From positions 992,001 to 1,056,000 of the forward strand of contig NZ_CP022347.1 of the NCBI RefSeq assembly GCF_002238335.1: 64,000 bases of DNA, given 5' to 3'. The position numbers were made by a program, and so were the translations under genes. The DNA comes from Campylobacter avium LMG 24591. GTDB taxonomy: Bacteria; Campylobacterota; Campylobacteria; Campylobacterales; Campylobacteraceae. This document shows, in pieces, positions 35,232-43,816 of this stretch. Numbering within the stretch: position 1 is the stretch's first letter; the number at the start of each line of letters is the position of its first letter. The notes below the pieces were generated by a model, which saw nothing but the letters and a program-made list of their open reading frames with translations, was not told where the DNA came from and did not search any database.

Positions 35232-36014
35232 GAATTTGGCTCTTAGTCAAATTCCAGCCTTAAAAAGAAAGCTTACTCAAAAAACAAGCTTTCTTTTCAA
35301 AGACAAAGTTAGTATCAAGCTTACAAAGCAGAGGTTTTAGCCTCAAGCCACTTTTTTTCTCTTGTATTAAGATAGGGAGCTATCTTTTTAAAGACTAGAT
35401 TATGATAAGCATTAAGCCACTTAAGCTCCTTTTCATCTAAAAGGCTTTTATCTATGAGCTTTTTTTCAAAGGGACAAAGAGTTAAGGTTTTAAAATGATA
35501 AAATTCTCCAAATTCGCTATCTTTTAAGGAAGGCTTCTCATCTATATAAACTAAATTTTCAAGCCTAATGCCCCATTTTCCCTCTCTGTAAATTCCCGGT
35601 TCTATGGAGTTTAAAACACCGATTTTAGCCTTATTATCCTCATTGATCTTTGTATAGTATGAAAGCACTATAGGAGCTTCATGCACATTTAAAAAATACC
35701 CTACTCCGTGTCCTGTGCCGTGCTTATACTCAAAGCCTTCTTCCCACATCTTAGCCCTTGCTATGCTATCTATTAGTGCTAAATTTACATCCTTTGGAAA
35801 AACTGCCTCGCTCATTGCTATTAAAGATTTTAAAACCGTTGTATAGTCTTTTTTATGCTCTTTGCTTATCTTGCCTAGTGCTAAAACCCTTGTTATATCT
35901 GTGGTGCCATTTTGATACTGTGCTCCTGAATCAATTAGTAAAAGTCCGTCTGCTTTGATATATGAAAAGCTATCTTTTTTTGCGCGGTAGTGAGGCAGGG
36001 CTGCGTTTTCGTTA
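35201..36014. repeat. 814-bp direct repeat, right copy
   Basis: Same content as 32857-33670 but here pepP continues intact beyond 36014. Recombination between the copies would remove 2344 bp and leave a single complete pepP. Confidence 0.95.
35264..35297. terminator. Bidirectional terminator hairpin, right copy
   Basis: An 11-bp stem AAAGAAAGCTT / AAGCTTTCTTT between the convergent FkbM remnant and pepP, T-rich on both sides. Confidence 0.75.
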
Positions 36015-37105
36015 AAACCTGCTATGGTAGCAAAGCTATCGCAAAGATAAAGCTCGTTTTTAGCCCTAAATTCTTTTAGTTTCTCATCTATATCAAGCTC
36101 ACTTAAGACACTCTTCTTTTTTAGCTCCTTTTCAAACCATATAAAAAACTTACAAAGTGCCACGCCGTCATTTAACATAGCATTTTTTAAATTTGAAAGT
36201 TCTTTTGAGTTTTTACAAGCTTTTAATCTCGTGCTAGGATTTGCATCTTGTATAAGCTTGTTTTTTGCCTTTTTAAAAAGTCTTGCTATGAAAAAAGTGC
36301 TTTTGTTAGGGTCAATTAGGACTTTTAAACCCTTTTTAGAAGCTATAAATGAAAAGCACTCCTCATACTCTTTTATGAAAATTTTATCCCTTTGCAGCCT
36401 TTGCCTTGTCTTAATATCAAGCTTTTTGCTATCCACAAACAAAAAGGCTTCATTTTCATCTATGTATAAAAAGGATAAAAACACGGGATTATAATTCACA
36501 TCAAGCCCTCTTAAATTCGTTATATAAGCTATATCATCAAGACTTGAGATAAAGTGTGCATTTGCCTTTTTTTCTTTTAAAATTCCCCTTATCTTTTTTA
36601 GCTTTTCTTCTCTGCTTTCGCCCACAAATGAAGCCCTTTGCTCAAAAATTTTCTCACTTGGTAAGCTAGGCTTATCAAGCCAAAGCTCAGTTACTAAATT
36701 TACATCTTTTAACCTAGCCTTTTTCTTTTTTAAAATTCCTTTAAGTAACTTAGCTAAGGACACAGAAAGCTTTTTATAATCTACTCCAACTAGCATAGAA
36801 TTTTTTATCTTTTCTCTTAAAACTTGCGTAAAATCAGAACTTACTACAGGCTGTATAAAGCTTCCCTCAAGCTCTTTTTTCATTTGAAGCTCATAGCGAC
36901 CATCGCTTACTAAAAAGGCTTCTTTTGCAAAGATTAAAAGCGTTCCAGCCGAGCCTTTAAAGCCGCTTATAAATTCTCTTTCTAAAAAGCACTTAGCCGG
37001 ATACTCGCTTAAGTGTATATCAAAGGAGGGAACTATAAAAAGGTCAATGGAGTTTTTTTTCATAAGATCTTGTATTTTCTTAACTCTTTGGGCGTAAATA
37101 CTCAT
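35321..37105 (-). CDS. pepP: Xaa-Pro aminopeptidase, M24B
   Basis: 594 residues, the large three-domain form: two creatinase-like N-terminal domains (about 1-300) and the C-terminal pita-bread catalytic domain. Metal-binding segments are DSGAQYQNGTTDITRV (two Asp), HGTGHGVGYFLNVHE (His), NSIEPGIYREG and GIRLENLV (Glu). It removes N-terminal residues preceding proline in the cytosol. AAGGAT precedes the ATG. It follows the peptide-transporter pseudogene by 10 bases, a sensible pairing of peptide uptake and digestion. Its 3' 694 bases are duplicated at 32977-33670. Confidence 0.93.
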   Translation of the reverse strand: MSIYAQRVKKIQDLMKKNSIDLFIVPSFDIHLSEYPAKCFLEREFISGFKGSAGTLLIFAKEAFLVSDGRYELQMKKELEGSFIQPVVSSDFTQVLREKIKNSMLVGVDYKKLSVSLAKLLKGILKKKKARLKDVNLVTELWLDKPSLPSEKIFEQRASFVGESREEKLKKIRGILKEKKANAHFISSLDDIAYITNLRGLDVNYNPVFLSFLYIDENEAFLFVDSKKLDIKTRQRLQRDKIFIKEYEECFSFIASKKGLKVLIDPNKSTFFIARLFKKAKNKLIQDANPSTRLKACKNSKELSNLKNAMLNDGVALCKFFIWFEKELKKKSVLSELDIDEKLKEFRAKNELYLCDSFATIAGFNENAALPHYRAKKDSFSYIKADGLLLIDSGAQYQNGTTDITRVLALGKISKEHKKDYTTVLKSLIAMSEAVFPKDVNLALIDSIARAKMWEEGFEYKHGTGHGVGYFLNVHEAPIVLSYYTKINEDNKAKIGVLNSIEPGIYREGKWGIRLENLVYIDEKPSLKDSEFGEFYHFKTLTLCPFEKKLIDKSLLDEKELKWLNAYHNLVFKKIAPYLNTREKKWLEAKTSAL

Positions 37106-37115
37106 CTTTTATCCT

Positions 37116-38641
37116 TTAAATTTTATCTGTTTTTAAAAGCATATAAATTGGCTTTTTGATAAGCAAAACAACAAGGGCTACTATAAAAAGCATTATAACG
37201 CAGTCCATAAATATATCCGGAAGATTTTTGATATTTTCTAAATTAACACCACCGCCTATTAGCCCAGCTACTAAATTTCCTAAGGATATGCTTACGAAAA
37301 ATAATCCCATAACTTGATTTTGCAAAATTTTAGGAGCTATCTTTGTCATCACAGACATACCAACAGGGCTTAAGCAAAGCTCTCCTACAGTTAGGCAAAA
37401 AAAAGAAGCAACCATCCACAAGGAAGAAACCTTAGCAAAATTTCCGCTTGAATCCTCACTTGCTGTTACATAAGAGGCTGCAAAATACATTATCAAAAAG
37501 GAAAGTCCCGCAAAAACAAGACCTAGTATAAATTTAGACATAGAATCAGGATCTTTTTTCTTGTTTGCTAAAAAAAGCCACAAAAAGCTTAAAAGAGGTG
37601 CTATGATAAGTATAAAAAGTGAATTTAAAGACTGAAACCAAGCCGCTGGAATTTCAAAACCAAAAACACTTCTATCCATAAAGTCTTTTGCGAAAAGATT
37701 ATAAGTTGTTGGTTGTTGCTCAAAAACAGACCAAAAAAGCAAGAAGCCACAAAAAGCACGACAAAAGGAATTAAGCTTTTTTTCTCATCTAAGCTTATGC
37801 TTGGTAAAAAAAGCAAAAAGATGAAATAAGCTAAAGAAGCAAGGGCTATGATGATGGTCATATAAGTAGCTATTAAGACTGGATTAAGACTTATAATACC
37901 TATAGCACAAAGAGCTGTAACAATGGCTACTATGAGGATAAAGCCTATAAATAAGTATTTTACAAAGCCTTTTTTTTGCACAGGTTCTTTCCAAGAGCCA
38001 TTTAAGCCGACCTCTTTTTCAAAGTCCTCAAAGGCAGGTATGGTTTTAAAATAAAACACCGCTAAGGCTATTAACATACCAAGTCCGCCTATGCCAAGTC
38101 CTATGTGATAGCCATATTTATCAGAAAAAAAGCCACAAATTATAGGAGCTATCAAAGCACCTATGTTTATACCCATATAAAAAAGAGTAAAACCAGCGTC
38201 CCTTCTAGTATCCTCTTTTTTATAAAGCATACCAACCATAACAGAAGAACAAGGCTTAAAAAAGCCAGTGCCAATCACTATAAGCACAAGCCCTATATAA
38301 AACATAAAGCTGTAAAAATAAGAAAATGCTATGCTTAAATGCCCCAAAGCCACAACAACAGCTCCCATAAAAACTGCTCTTTTTTGACCTAGATAATTAT
38401 CAGCTATGTAGCCTCCGGGCAAGGTAGCAAGATATAAAGCACCCGCAAACACTCCAACAACAGCACTTGCATACTCTCTGCTAAGTCCAAGCCCTCCATC
38501 AAGCACGGAAGCAGTCATAAAAAAAACTAACAAGGCTCTAATGCCATAGTAAGAAAATCTTTCCCAAATTTCTAAGCTAAAAAGTGAGCTTAAGGGCTTT
38601 GGATGCCCTAAAAATGCCCTGTCTAAATTTGAATTTTTCAT
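37116..38641 (-). pseudogene. dtpT: Proton-dependent oligopeptide transporter (POT/DtpT), frameshifted
   Basis: The N-terminal frame (from ATG 38641, after AAAGG) covers about eight membrane segments with the POT motif IWERFSYYGIRALL. It then leaves frame at VASCFFGL. The remaining third continues in another frame from FWSVFEQQPTTYNLFAK to the stop at 37116, with the rest of the transporter. Adding one T to the T6 run at 37733-37738 (complement) restores VASCFFWSVFEQQ, and the total then gives 508 residues, normal for the family. I recall that C. jejuni NCTC 11168 also has this gene split (Cj0654c/Cj0655c). Confidence 0.85.
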
Positions 38642-38654
38642 TATCATCCTTTCT

Positions 38655-38996
38655 TTAGCTCATACAAAGTCTCATTAAGTAAAGTTCCTCTCCGTCTATT
38701 ACCTTTAAATTTTTGCCCTTGCAAAGAGGGCAGAAAAATACATTTTTTTCTAAAATGCCTTCAAAACCGCACTCACAAGAGATACTTAACTCGGCTATCT
38801 CAACGAAAAGCTTAGCATTTTCGCAAAAGGAGGAAGTTTTCTTAAAGGTTTCAAAAGTATTTACAAACAAATCCACCTCAACCCCGCTTAAGCGACCTAT
38901 CTTTACATAAAGCTCATCAACTTTTTTAGCCTTATTTTTTCTAGCCTCTTGTTCGCATTGATTTAGCAAAGCCTCAACTATGGATAACTCGTGCAT
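38655..38996 (-). CDS. hypA: Hydrogenase nickel incorporation protein HypA
   Basis: 113 residues from the ATG giving MHELSIVEALLNQ, where His2 binds nickel; an ATG two codons earlier would bury that motif and lies in hypE. The start overlaps the hypE stop (TAATG). The zinc site is CECGFEG ... FFCPLCKGKN with two Cys pairs. HypA delivers nickel with HypB to [NiFe] hydrogenase. It is last in the hypBCDEA run. Confidence 0.95.
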   Translation of the reverse strand: MHELSIVEALLNQCEQEARKNKAKKVDELYVKIGRLSGVEVDLFVNTFETFKKTSSFCENAKLFVEIAELSISCECGFEGILEKNVFFCPLCKGKNLKVIDGEELYLMRLCMS

Positions 38997-39970
38997 TAGC
39001 AAATCCTTGGCAAAAGCTCGCCCTTTGGAACCTCTAGGTATCTTTTTGCCCCGTAAGCATTTTGCACTATTACCCTAGCTTCCTTGCTTGGCAAAATTTC
39101 TCCTATAATATTTGCATTTTCATTAAATTTTTTAAGTATCTCTAAGGCCTTTTGCTCATCTTTTTTTTCTATACAAAGCAAAAATCTACCCTCGTTTGCA
39201 AGTTCATAAGGCTCATAGCCAAAAAGCTCACAAAGTCCTGCTACCTCATCTTTTATGGCTATATTTTCTTCTTTTATTAGTATATCAAAGCCACTTTGTA
39301 AGCTCCATTCATTAAGCACAGCACTAAGCCCTCCTCTTGTGGCATCCCTCATACAAACAATGCCTAAATTTGCTTCTAAAAGTGCAAAAACCTCATCTTT
39401 TAAACACTTACAATCACTCTTAACATCAGCTTCAAGCTCATTTCTTTGCACCAAAACAGCAGCTCCGTGCCTACCCACATCGCCTGAAAGCACTACACTA
39501 AGTCCTGCTTTTATGTTTTTTGTTTCTAGTTTTTTGATGTTTTTACCAAGCACACTTGTATTTATATAAAGCTCATCAGCCTTGCCCTTTGGCACTACCT
39601 TTGTATCGCCACAAACTACTTTTACACCGGCATTTTTAGCCTCTGTGTTTATACTTTGTAAAATTTTTTCTAATTTAGCAAAAGAAAAACCCTCTTCTAT
39701 TATAAAGGCTAAACTCATATACAAAGGCTTTGCACCTACCATTAAGACATCATTTACAGAGCCACACACACAAAGCTTTCCTATATTTACATTATCATCC
39801 AAAAAAAGAGGACTTAAAGTAAAGCTATCTGTGCTAAAAGCTAGATCATCAAGCAAGGCAGCATCATTTGCCTGTCTTAAAACTTCATTATCAAGACTTG
39901 AAAAAATTTTGCCTATAAGCTCAGACATTTCCTCGCCTCCGCCCCCGTGGGCTAGTTGAATTTCTTTCAT
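38996..39970 (-). CDS. hypE: Hydrogenase maturation protein HypE
   Basis: 324 residues, PurM-like ATPase fold. The N-terminal LAHGGGGEEMSELI and the C-terminal LLPRIC, with the essential last Cys, are intact. HypE dehydrates the carbamoyl group received from HypF to a thiocyanate used for the cyanide ligands of the [NiFe] centre. It directly follows hypD (no gap) and overlaps hypA by one base. Confidence 0.96.
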   Translation of the reverse strand: MKEIQLAHGGGGEEMSELIGKIFSSLDNEVLRQANDAALLDDLAFSTDSFTLSPLFLDDNVNIGKLCVCGSVNDVLMVGAKPLYMSLAFIIEEGFSFAKLEKILQSINTEAKNAGVKVVCGDTKVVPKGKADELYINTSVLGKNIKKLETKNIKAGLSVVLSGDVGRHGAAVLVQRNELEADVKSDCKCLKDEVFALLEANLGIVCMRDATRGGLSAVLNEWSLQSGFDILIKEENIAIKDEVAGLCELFGYEPYELANEGRFLLCIEKKDEQKALEILKKFNENANIIGEILPSKEARVIVQNAYGAKRYLEVPKGELLPRIC

Positions 39971-41059
39971 TTACATAGCCTTTGAGTATTTATAATAAGC
40001 CGCACAAGCACCCTCGCCTGAAACCATACAGCTTCCTATAGGACTTTTAGGGGTGCAAGCCTTGCCAAAAACCTTGCATTCATAAGGCTTTGCAAGTCCT
40101 CTTAAAATTTGACCGCAGATACAGGCTTTGCTTTCTTTCTTGCTTTCAACCTCACAATCAAAGAGCTTGCTTGCGTCATATTGTGAAAACTCAGCCCTTA
40201 ATTCTAAGCCAGAATCCTTTATAAGTCCAAGCCCTCTAAATTCAAAATCACAAGGCGTAAAATACTTCTTAACCAAAGCCTGAGCCTTTGTGTTGCCAAG
40301 TTCGCTTACGGCTCTTTTGTATTGATTAAAAACCTCAAATTTTCCTTCATTTATTTGTAAGATTATATTTAAAACAGATTCCATTATATCAACAGGTTCA
40401 AAACCGCTAACAGCTATGGGCGTTTTATATCTCTTAGCTATATCCTCATAAATTTTATATCCCGTTATAACGCTTACGTGAGAGGGTCCTAAAAAGGCGT
40501 TTATCTTTACATTTTCATCTTGCATTATGCTATGCACGGCATTTGGCACTGTTATGTGATTTATATGAAAAAAAACATTTTTAAGATCTTCTTTTATAAC
40601 ATTTTCAAGCAAAAGTGCTGACATAGGAGTGGTTGTTTCAAAGCCAAGTGCGAAAAAGATTATCTTTTTATCTAAATTTTCTTTAGCTATATTTAAGACA
40701 TCAAGAGGAGAGTAAAGCGCTCTTACATCAGCTCCTTTTGCACGAAGTTCAAGCAAGGATATACTGCTTCCCGGAACCCTTAGCAAGTCTCCTAAGGTGC
40801 AAAAAATAACATCTTCGTTTGAGGCAAGTTTTATGGCGGTGTCTATTCTTTCTCTTGGCATAACACAAACAGGACAGCCCGGTCCGTGTATGAAATTTAT
40901 CTCTTTTGGTAAAATACTAGGTAAAGCATATTTCATAATACTATGAGTATGCCCTCCGCAAATTTCCATTATATTTATTGGTTTTTTTACATTTTTTTCT
41001 ATGAGTTTTTTAAAGGCTAGAATGGTATCTTTTGAGCGAAAATCATCTATAAAATTCAT
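39971..41059 (-). CDS. hypD: Hydrogenase maturation protein HypD
   Basis: 362 residues, normal length. Conserved Cys-containing motifs are EICGGHTHSI, HGPGCPVCVMP and the C-terminal [4Fe-4S] group with CICGQILRG, CKVFGKACTP and GSCMVSGEGAC. HypD with HypC assembles the Fe(CN)2CO unit. It overlaps hypC by 17 bases. Confidence 0.96.
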   Translation of the reverse strand: MNFIDDFRSKDTILAFKKLIEKNVKKPINIMEICGGHTHSIMKYALPSILPKEINFIHGPGCPVCVMPRERIDTAIKLASNEDVIFCTLGDLLRVPGSSISLLELRAKGADVRALYSPLDVLNIAKENLDKKIIFFALGFETTTPMSALLLENVIKEDLKNVFFHINHITVPNAVHSIMQDENVKINAFLGPSHVSVITGYKIYEDIAKRYKTPIAVSGFEPVDIMESVLNIILQINEGKFEVFNQYKRAVSELGNTKAQALVKKYFTPCDFEFRGLGLIKDSGLELRAEFSQYDASKLFDCEVESKKESKACICGQILRGLAKPYECKVFGKACTPKSPIGSCMVSGEGACAAYYKYSKAM

Positions 41060-41324
41060 TAAGTCCTAAATTCCCTTCATTTTCATCTATCTCGCCATTT
41101 TGCATTTTAAAGGCTATTTCTTCATACATCTTTATGCTTTCTTTGGCATATTCTTTATCTATCTTTTCCATAGCCACGCCAACATGAATTAGTACAAAAT
41201 CACCCACCGTACAAGCTTCTGGCACAAGATCTAAATTTACCCTTCTTTTTACTCCAAGCGTTTGCACTAAGGCATTATTATGCTCATCTATTTCTAAAAT
41301 TTCAGATGGTATTGAGAGGCACAT
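41043..41324 (-). CDS. hypC: Hydrogenase maturation chaperone HypC
   Basis: 93 residues. The protein starts MCLSIPSEIL, with the essential N-terminal Cys2, and carries GDFVLIHVGVAMEKID, the standard HypC/HybG layout. It carries the iron precursor between HypD and the hydrogenase large subunit. It overlaps hypB by 23 bases and hypD by 17. Confidence 0.95.
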   Translation of the reverse strand: MCLSIPSEILEIDEHNNALVQTLGVKRRVNLDLVPEACTVGDFVLIHVGVAMEKIDKEYAKESIKMYEEIAFKMQNGEIDENEGNLGLNEFYR

Positions 41325-42009
41325 TTTTAACTTCCTTTCTTAAAAAATCAAGCCATTCATTTAAATTTGTTCCATTTTTTGCATCAAGTTTTATCACTTT
41401 TACATTAGGATTTAAGTCCTTACAGCCCTTAATAGCCTCATCAAAATTAAAGTCAAAATGAGGTGCTAAATCAGCTTTTGAAATGACAACCACATCAGCC
41501 TTTCTAAACATCACAGGGTATTTTTGAGGCTTATCGCTACCCTCAGTAACAGATAATAAAACCACATTTATATGCTCTCCTAAAGCATAAGAAGCTGGAC
41601 AAACTAAATTTCCAACATTTTCTATAAAAAGTAAGTTAGTTTGCTTTAAATCTATATGCTTAAGTGCTTTTTCAACCATAAAGGCATCTAGATGGCAGGT
41701 CTGTCCTGTGGTGATTTGATAAGCCTTTGCACCAGCTTTTATAACTCTGTTTGCGTCATTATTTGTCTCTAAATCGCCCTCTATAACGGCTATTTTTATT
41801 TCTTCTTTTAAAGCCTTTATAGTGCTTTCTAAAAGCGTTGTTTTGCCACTTCCTGCTGAAGACATTAAATTTATGCACAGTATGGAGTTTTCATTAAATG
41901 TTTTTTGATTATGCCTTGCTTCTTCTATGTTTTTATAAAGTATTTGTTTTTTTACTAAAACTTCTTTTTTTTCCTCATTTTGTTCAAAACAAGTGTGCTC
42001 TTTACACAT
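41302..42009 (-). CDS. hypB: Hydrogenase nickel incorporation GTPase HypB
   Basis: 235 residues. The P-loop is SSAGSGKTTLLE; other GTPase motifs are EGDLETNNDANR and VISKADL. The metal site CHLD (with His) is in TTGQTCHLDAF, and CPAS follows in the ENVGNLVCPAS segment. The long His-rich nickel store of some HypBs is absent. It is the first gene of the hyp run here; hypF, needed for the carbamoyl step, is not in the window and must be elsewhere. Confidence 0.95.
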   Translation of the reverse strand: MCKEHTCFEQNEEKKEVLVKKQILYKNIEEARHNQKTFNENSILCINLMSSAGSGKTTLLESTIKALKEEIKIAVIEGDLETNNDANRVIKAGAKAYQITTGQTCHLDAFMVEKALKHIDLKQTNLLFIENVGNLVCPASYALGEHINVVLLSVTEGSDKPQKYPVMFRKADVVVISKADLAPHFDFNFDEAIKGCKDLNPNVKVIKLDAKNGTNLNEWLDFLRKEVKNVPLNTI

Positions 42010-42039
42010 AAAATTTCCTTATTTTAATTTGAATTATGG

Positions 42040-42069
42040 ATTGTATAAAAATTCAATACATTTTGTCAA
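42040..42069 (-). promoter_or_regulatory. Promoter of the hyp operon
   Basis: On the minus strand TTGACA (42064-42069) and TACAAT (42040-42045) are separated by 18 bases, a good sigma-70 match. AAGGAAAT before the hypB ATG is the ribosome-binding site. A perfect inverted repeat TGTAT-N9-ATACA overlaps the -10 side and could be an operator. Confidence 0.6.
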
Positions 42070-42214
42070 AAAAAATTGTGAAAAATAATAATTTACTTTT
42101 ATGCACAGTATAAAAATGTGAGAAAATTTTACTCACAGAAGCTAAAATCACGAAAGACAAAGCACTAGCAACAAGTGTTTATCTTTTGTTAAAACAATCT
42201 TAATTTTATTTAGA

Positions 42215-42220
42215 TAGAAT
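42215..42220 (+). promoter_or_regulatory. Putative -10 box for the metQ-like genes
   Basis: TAGAAT with T-rich DNA upstream, 31 bases before the first binding-protein ATG; AAGGAGAG is the ribosome-binding site. The rest of the 242-base gap holds the hyp promoter and a small inverted repeat (TGTGAG ... CTCACA) of unknown role. Confidence 0.5.
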
Positions 42221-42251
42221 TAGCACTAATTTTAAATTTTAAGGAGAGTGC

Positions 42252-43031
42252 ATGAAAATTCGTGCTTTGCTTTTATCGTTTCTTATAGCCTTAGGTGCAA
42301 ACGCTGCTGAAAATGAAATTATAGTTGGTGCTACGCCGGTTCCTCACGCTGAAATTTTAAATTTCATAAAACCTACTTTGGAAAAACAAGGATACAAACT
42401 AGTTGTTAAGGAATTTAATGACTATGTTCAGCCAAATTTAGCAACAGATAGCAAGGAACTTGACGCTAATTTCTTTCAACATATACCTTACCTAGATGAA
42501 TTTAACAATGTTAGAAAAACAAAGCTTGTAAATGCCGGTGCTGTTCATATAGAGCCTATGGCGGTGTATTCTAAAAAATACAAAAATATAAAAGATGTAA
42601 AAGCTGGTGCAACAGTAGCTGTTCCAAATGACCCAACAAATGAAAGCAGAGCCTTAGATATAATAGCCAATGCAGGTCTTGTAAGCTTTAAAAATGTGCC
42701 TTTAAAAACTCCTGTTGATATAGTGAAAAATCCTCTTAAACTTAAATTCAAAGAATTAAAAGCAGCCCAGGTGCCTAGGGCTTTAGATGAAGTGGATTTA
42801 GCTATCATAAACTCAAACTACGCCTTGGGTGCAAACCTAAATCCTAGCAAAGATTCCATCTTTATAGAAAGCAAAAATAGCCCTTATGTCAATATAGTCG
42901 TAGTTAAACAGGGAAATGAAAATAGCGCAAAAACAAAAGCACTTGTAAAGGCCTTGCAAAGTGATGAAGTTAGAAAATTCATAGATGAGAAATACAAGGG
43001 CTCAGTAATACACATAAACGCATTAAAATAA
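42252..43031 (+). CDS. MetQ/NlpA-family periplasmic binding protein 1
   Basis: 259 residues. Signal peptide with ANA-A cleavage (LLLSFLIALGANAAEN) and no lipobox Cys, so it is predicted to be soluble. NlpA/MetQ family features are GATPVPHAEIL, ELDANFFQHIPYLDEFN, VPNDPTNESRALD and FKELKAAQVPRALDEVDLAIIN. These proteins bind methionine or related amino acids for an ABC importer. It is the first of three paralogues; no ATPase or permease gene is beside them here. Confidence 0.9.
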   Translation: MKIRALLLSFLIALGANAAENEIIVGATPVPHAEILNFIKPTLEKQGYKLVVKEFNDYVQPNLATDSKELDANFFQHIPYLDEFNNVRKTKLVNAGAVHIEPMAVYSKKYKNIKDVKAGATVAVPNDPTNESRALDIIANAGLVSFKNVPLKTPVDIVKNPLKLKFKELKAAQVPRALDEVDLAIINSNYALGANLNPSKDSIFIESKNSPYVNIVVVKQGNENSAKTKALVKALQSDEVRKFIDEKYKGSVIHINALK

Positions 43032-43042
43032 GGAAATTGTAG

Positions 43043-43807
43043 ATGAAAAAACTTGCTTTTTTGTTTTTATTTTTTAGTCTTGCTTTATATGCTAAAACCA
43101 TAAGCATAGCGATAACGCCTGTTCCTTACGGCGATATTATGAAATTTAGCGCGCCTATGTTTAAAGAAAGAGGTTATGAACTTAAGGTGATAGAATTTAC
43201 TGATTATTCTATACCAAATAAAATACTTTTAGACAAGCAAGTTGATGCAAATTTGTTTCAACACAAGCCATATTTAGACGAATTTAATAGGGCTAATAAA
43301 TCAAATCTTGCCACGCTTGCAAGCATAGCAATCTTTCCTATGGCTGTATATTCTCAAAAAATCAAAGACCTAAAAGATGTTAAAGAAGGCTTTACCGTAG
43401 CTATACCAAACGACCCTACAAATGAAAGCAGAGCCTTAGAGCTTTTAGAAAGCGCAAAGTTAATAGAACTTGACAAGAAAATCAAGCTCAAAACACCACT
43501 AAACATAGTGAAAAATCCTTTTAAGCTTAAATTTAAAGAGCTAAAAGCAGCCCAGGTGCCTCGTGCCTTGGATGATGTTGATATAGCCGTGATTAATACT
43601 GACTATGCGCTTGATTTTGGACTAAATCCTAAAAAAGATTCGATTTATTTAGAAGACCCAAATAGTCCTTACGCAAATTTCGTTGTGGTAAGAGCTGAGG
43701 ATATAAACAGCGAAAAATCAAAGGTGATAAAAGAAATTTTAAACAGCCCGCAGGTAAAAGATTTTATCTTAAAAAATTATTCTGATTCAACAATACCAAC
43801 CTTTTAA
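43043..43807 (+). CDS. MetQ/NlpA-family periplasmic binding protein 2
   Basis: 254 residues, paralogue of its neighbours (AITPVPYGDIM, VDANLFQHKPYLDEFN, IPNDPTNESRALE, FKELKAAQVPRALDDVDIAVIN). The signal peptide is MKKLAFLFLFFSLALYAKT, also without lipobox. The ligand pocket region differs from copy 1 (LDFGLNPKKDS in place of LGANLNPSKDS), suggesting a different preference. Eleven bases follow copy 1, ten precede copy 3. Confidence 0.88.
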   Translation: MKKLAFLFLFFSLALYAKTISIAITPVPYGDIMKFSAPMFKERGYELKVIEFTDYSIPNKILLDKQVDANLFQHKPYLDEFNRANKSNLATLASIAIFPMAVYSQKIKDLKDVKEGFTVAIPNDPTNESRALELLESAKLIELDKKIKLKTPLNIVKNPFKLKFKELKAAQVPRALDDVDIAVINTDYALDFGLNPKKDSIYLEDPNSPYANFVVVRAEDINSEKSKVIKEILNSPQVKDFILKNYSDSTIPTF

Positions 43808-43816
43808 GGATAAAAG

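Noticed and set aside
32857-36014. Insertion sequence or composite transposon
   Set aside because: No transposase, no terminal inverted repeats and no target-site duplication seen; the repeats are duplicated chromosomal genes.
42116-42136. Inverted repeat TGTGAG ... CTCACA upstream of the metQ-like genes as a riboswitch or terminator
   Set aside because: Only a 6-bp stem with an AT loop, no T run after it and no SAM-riboswitch core sequence nearby.
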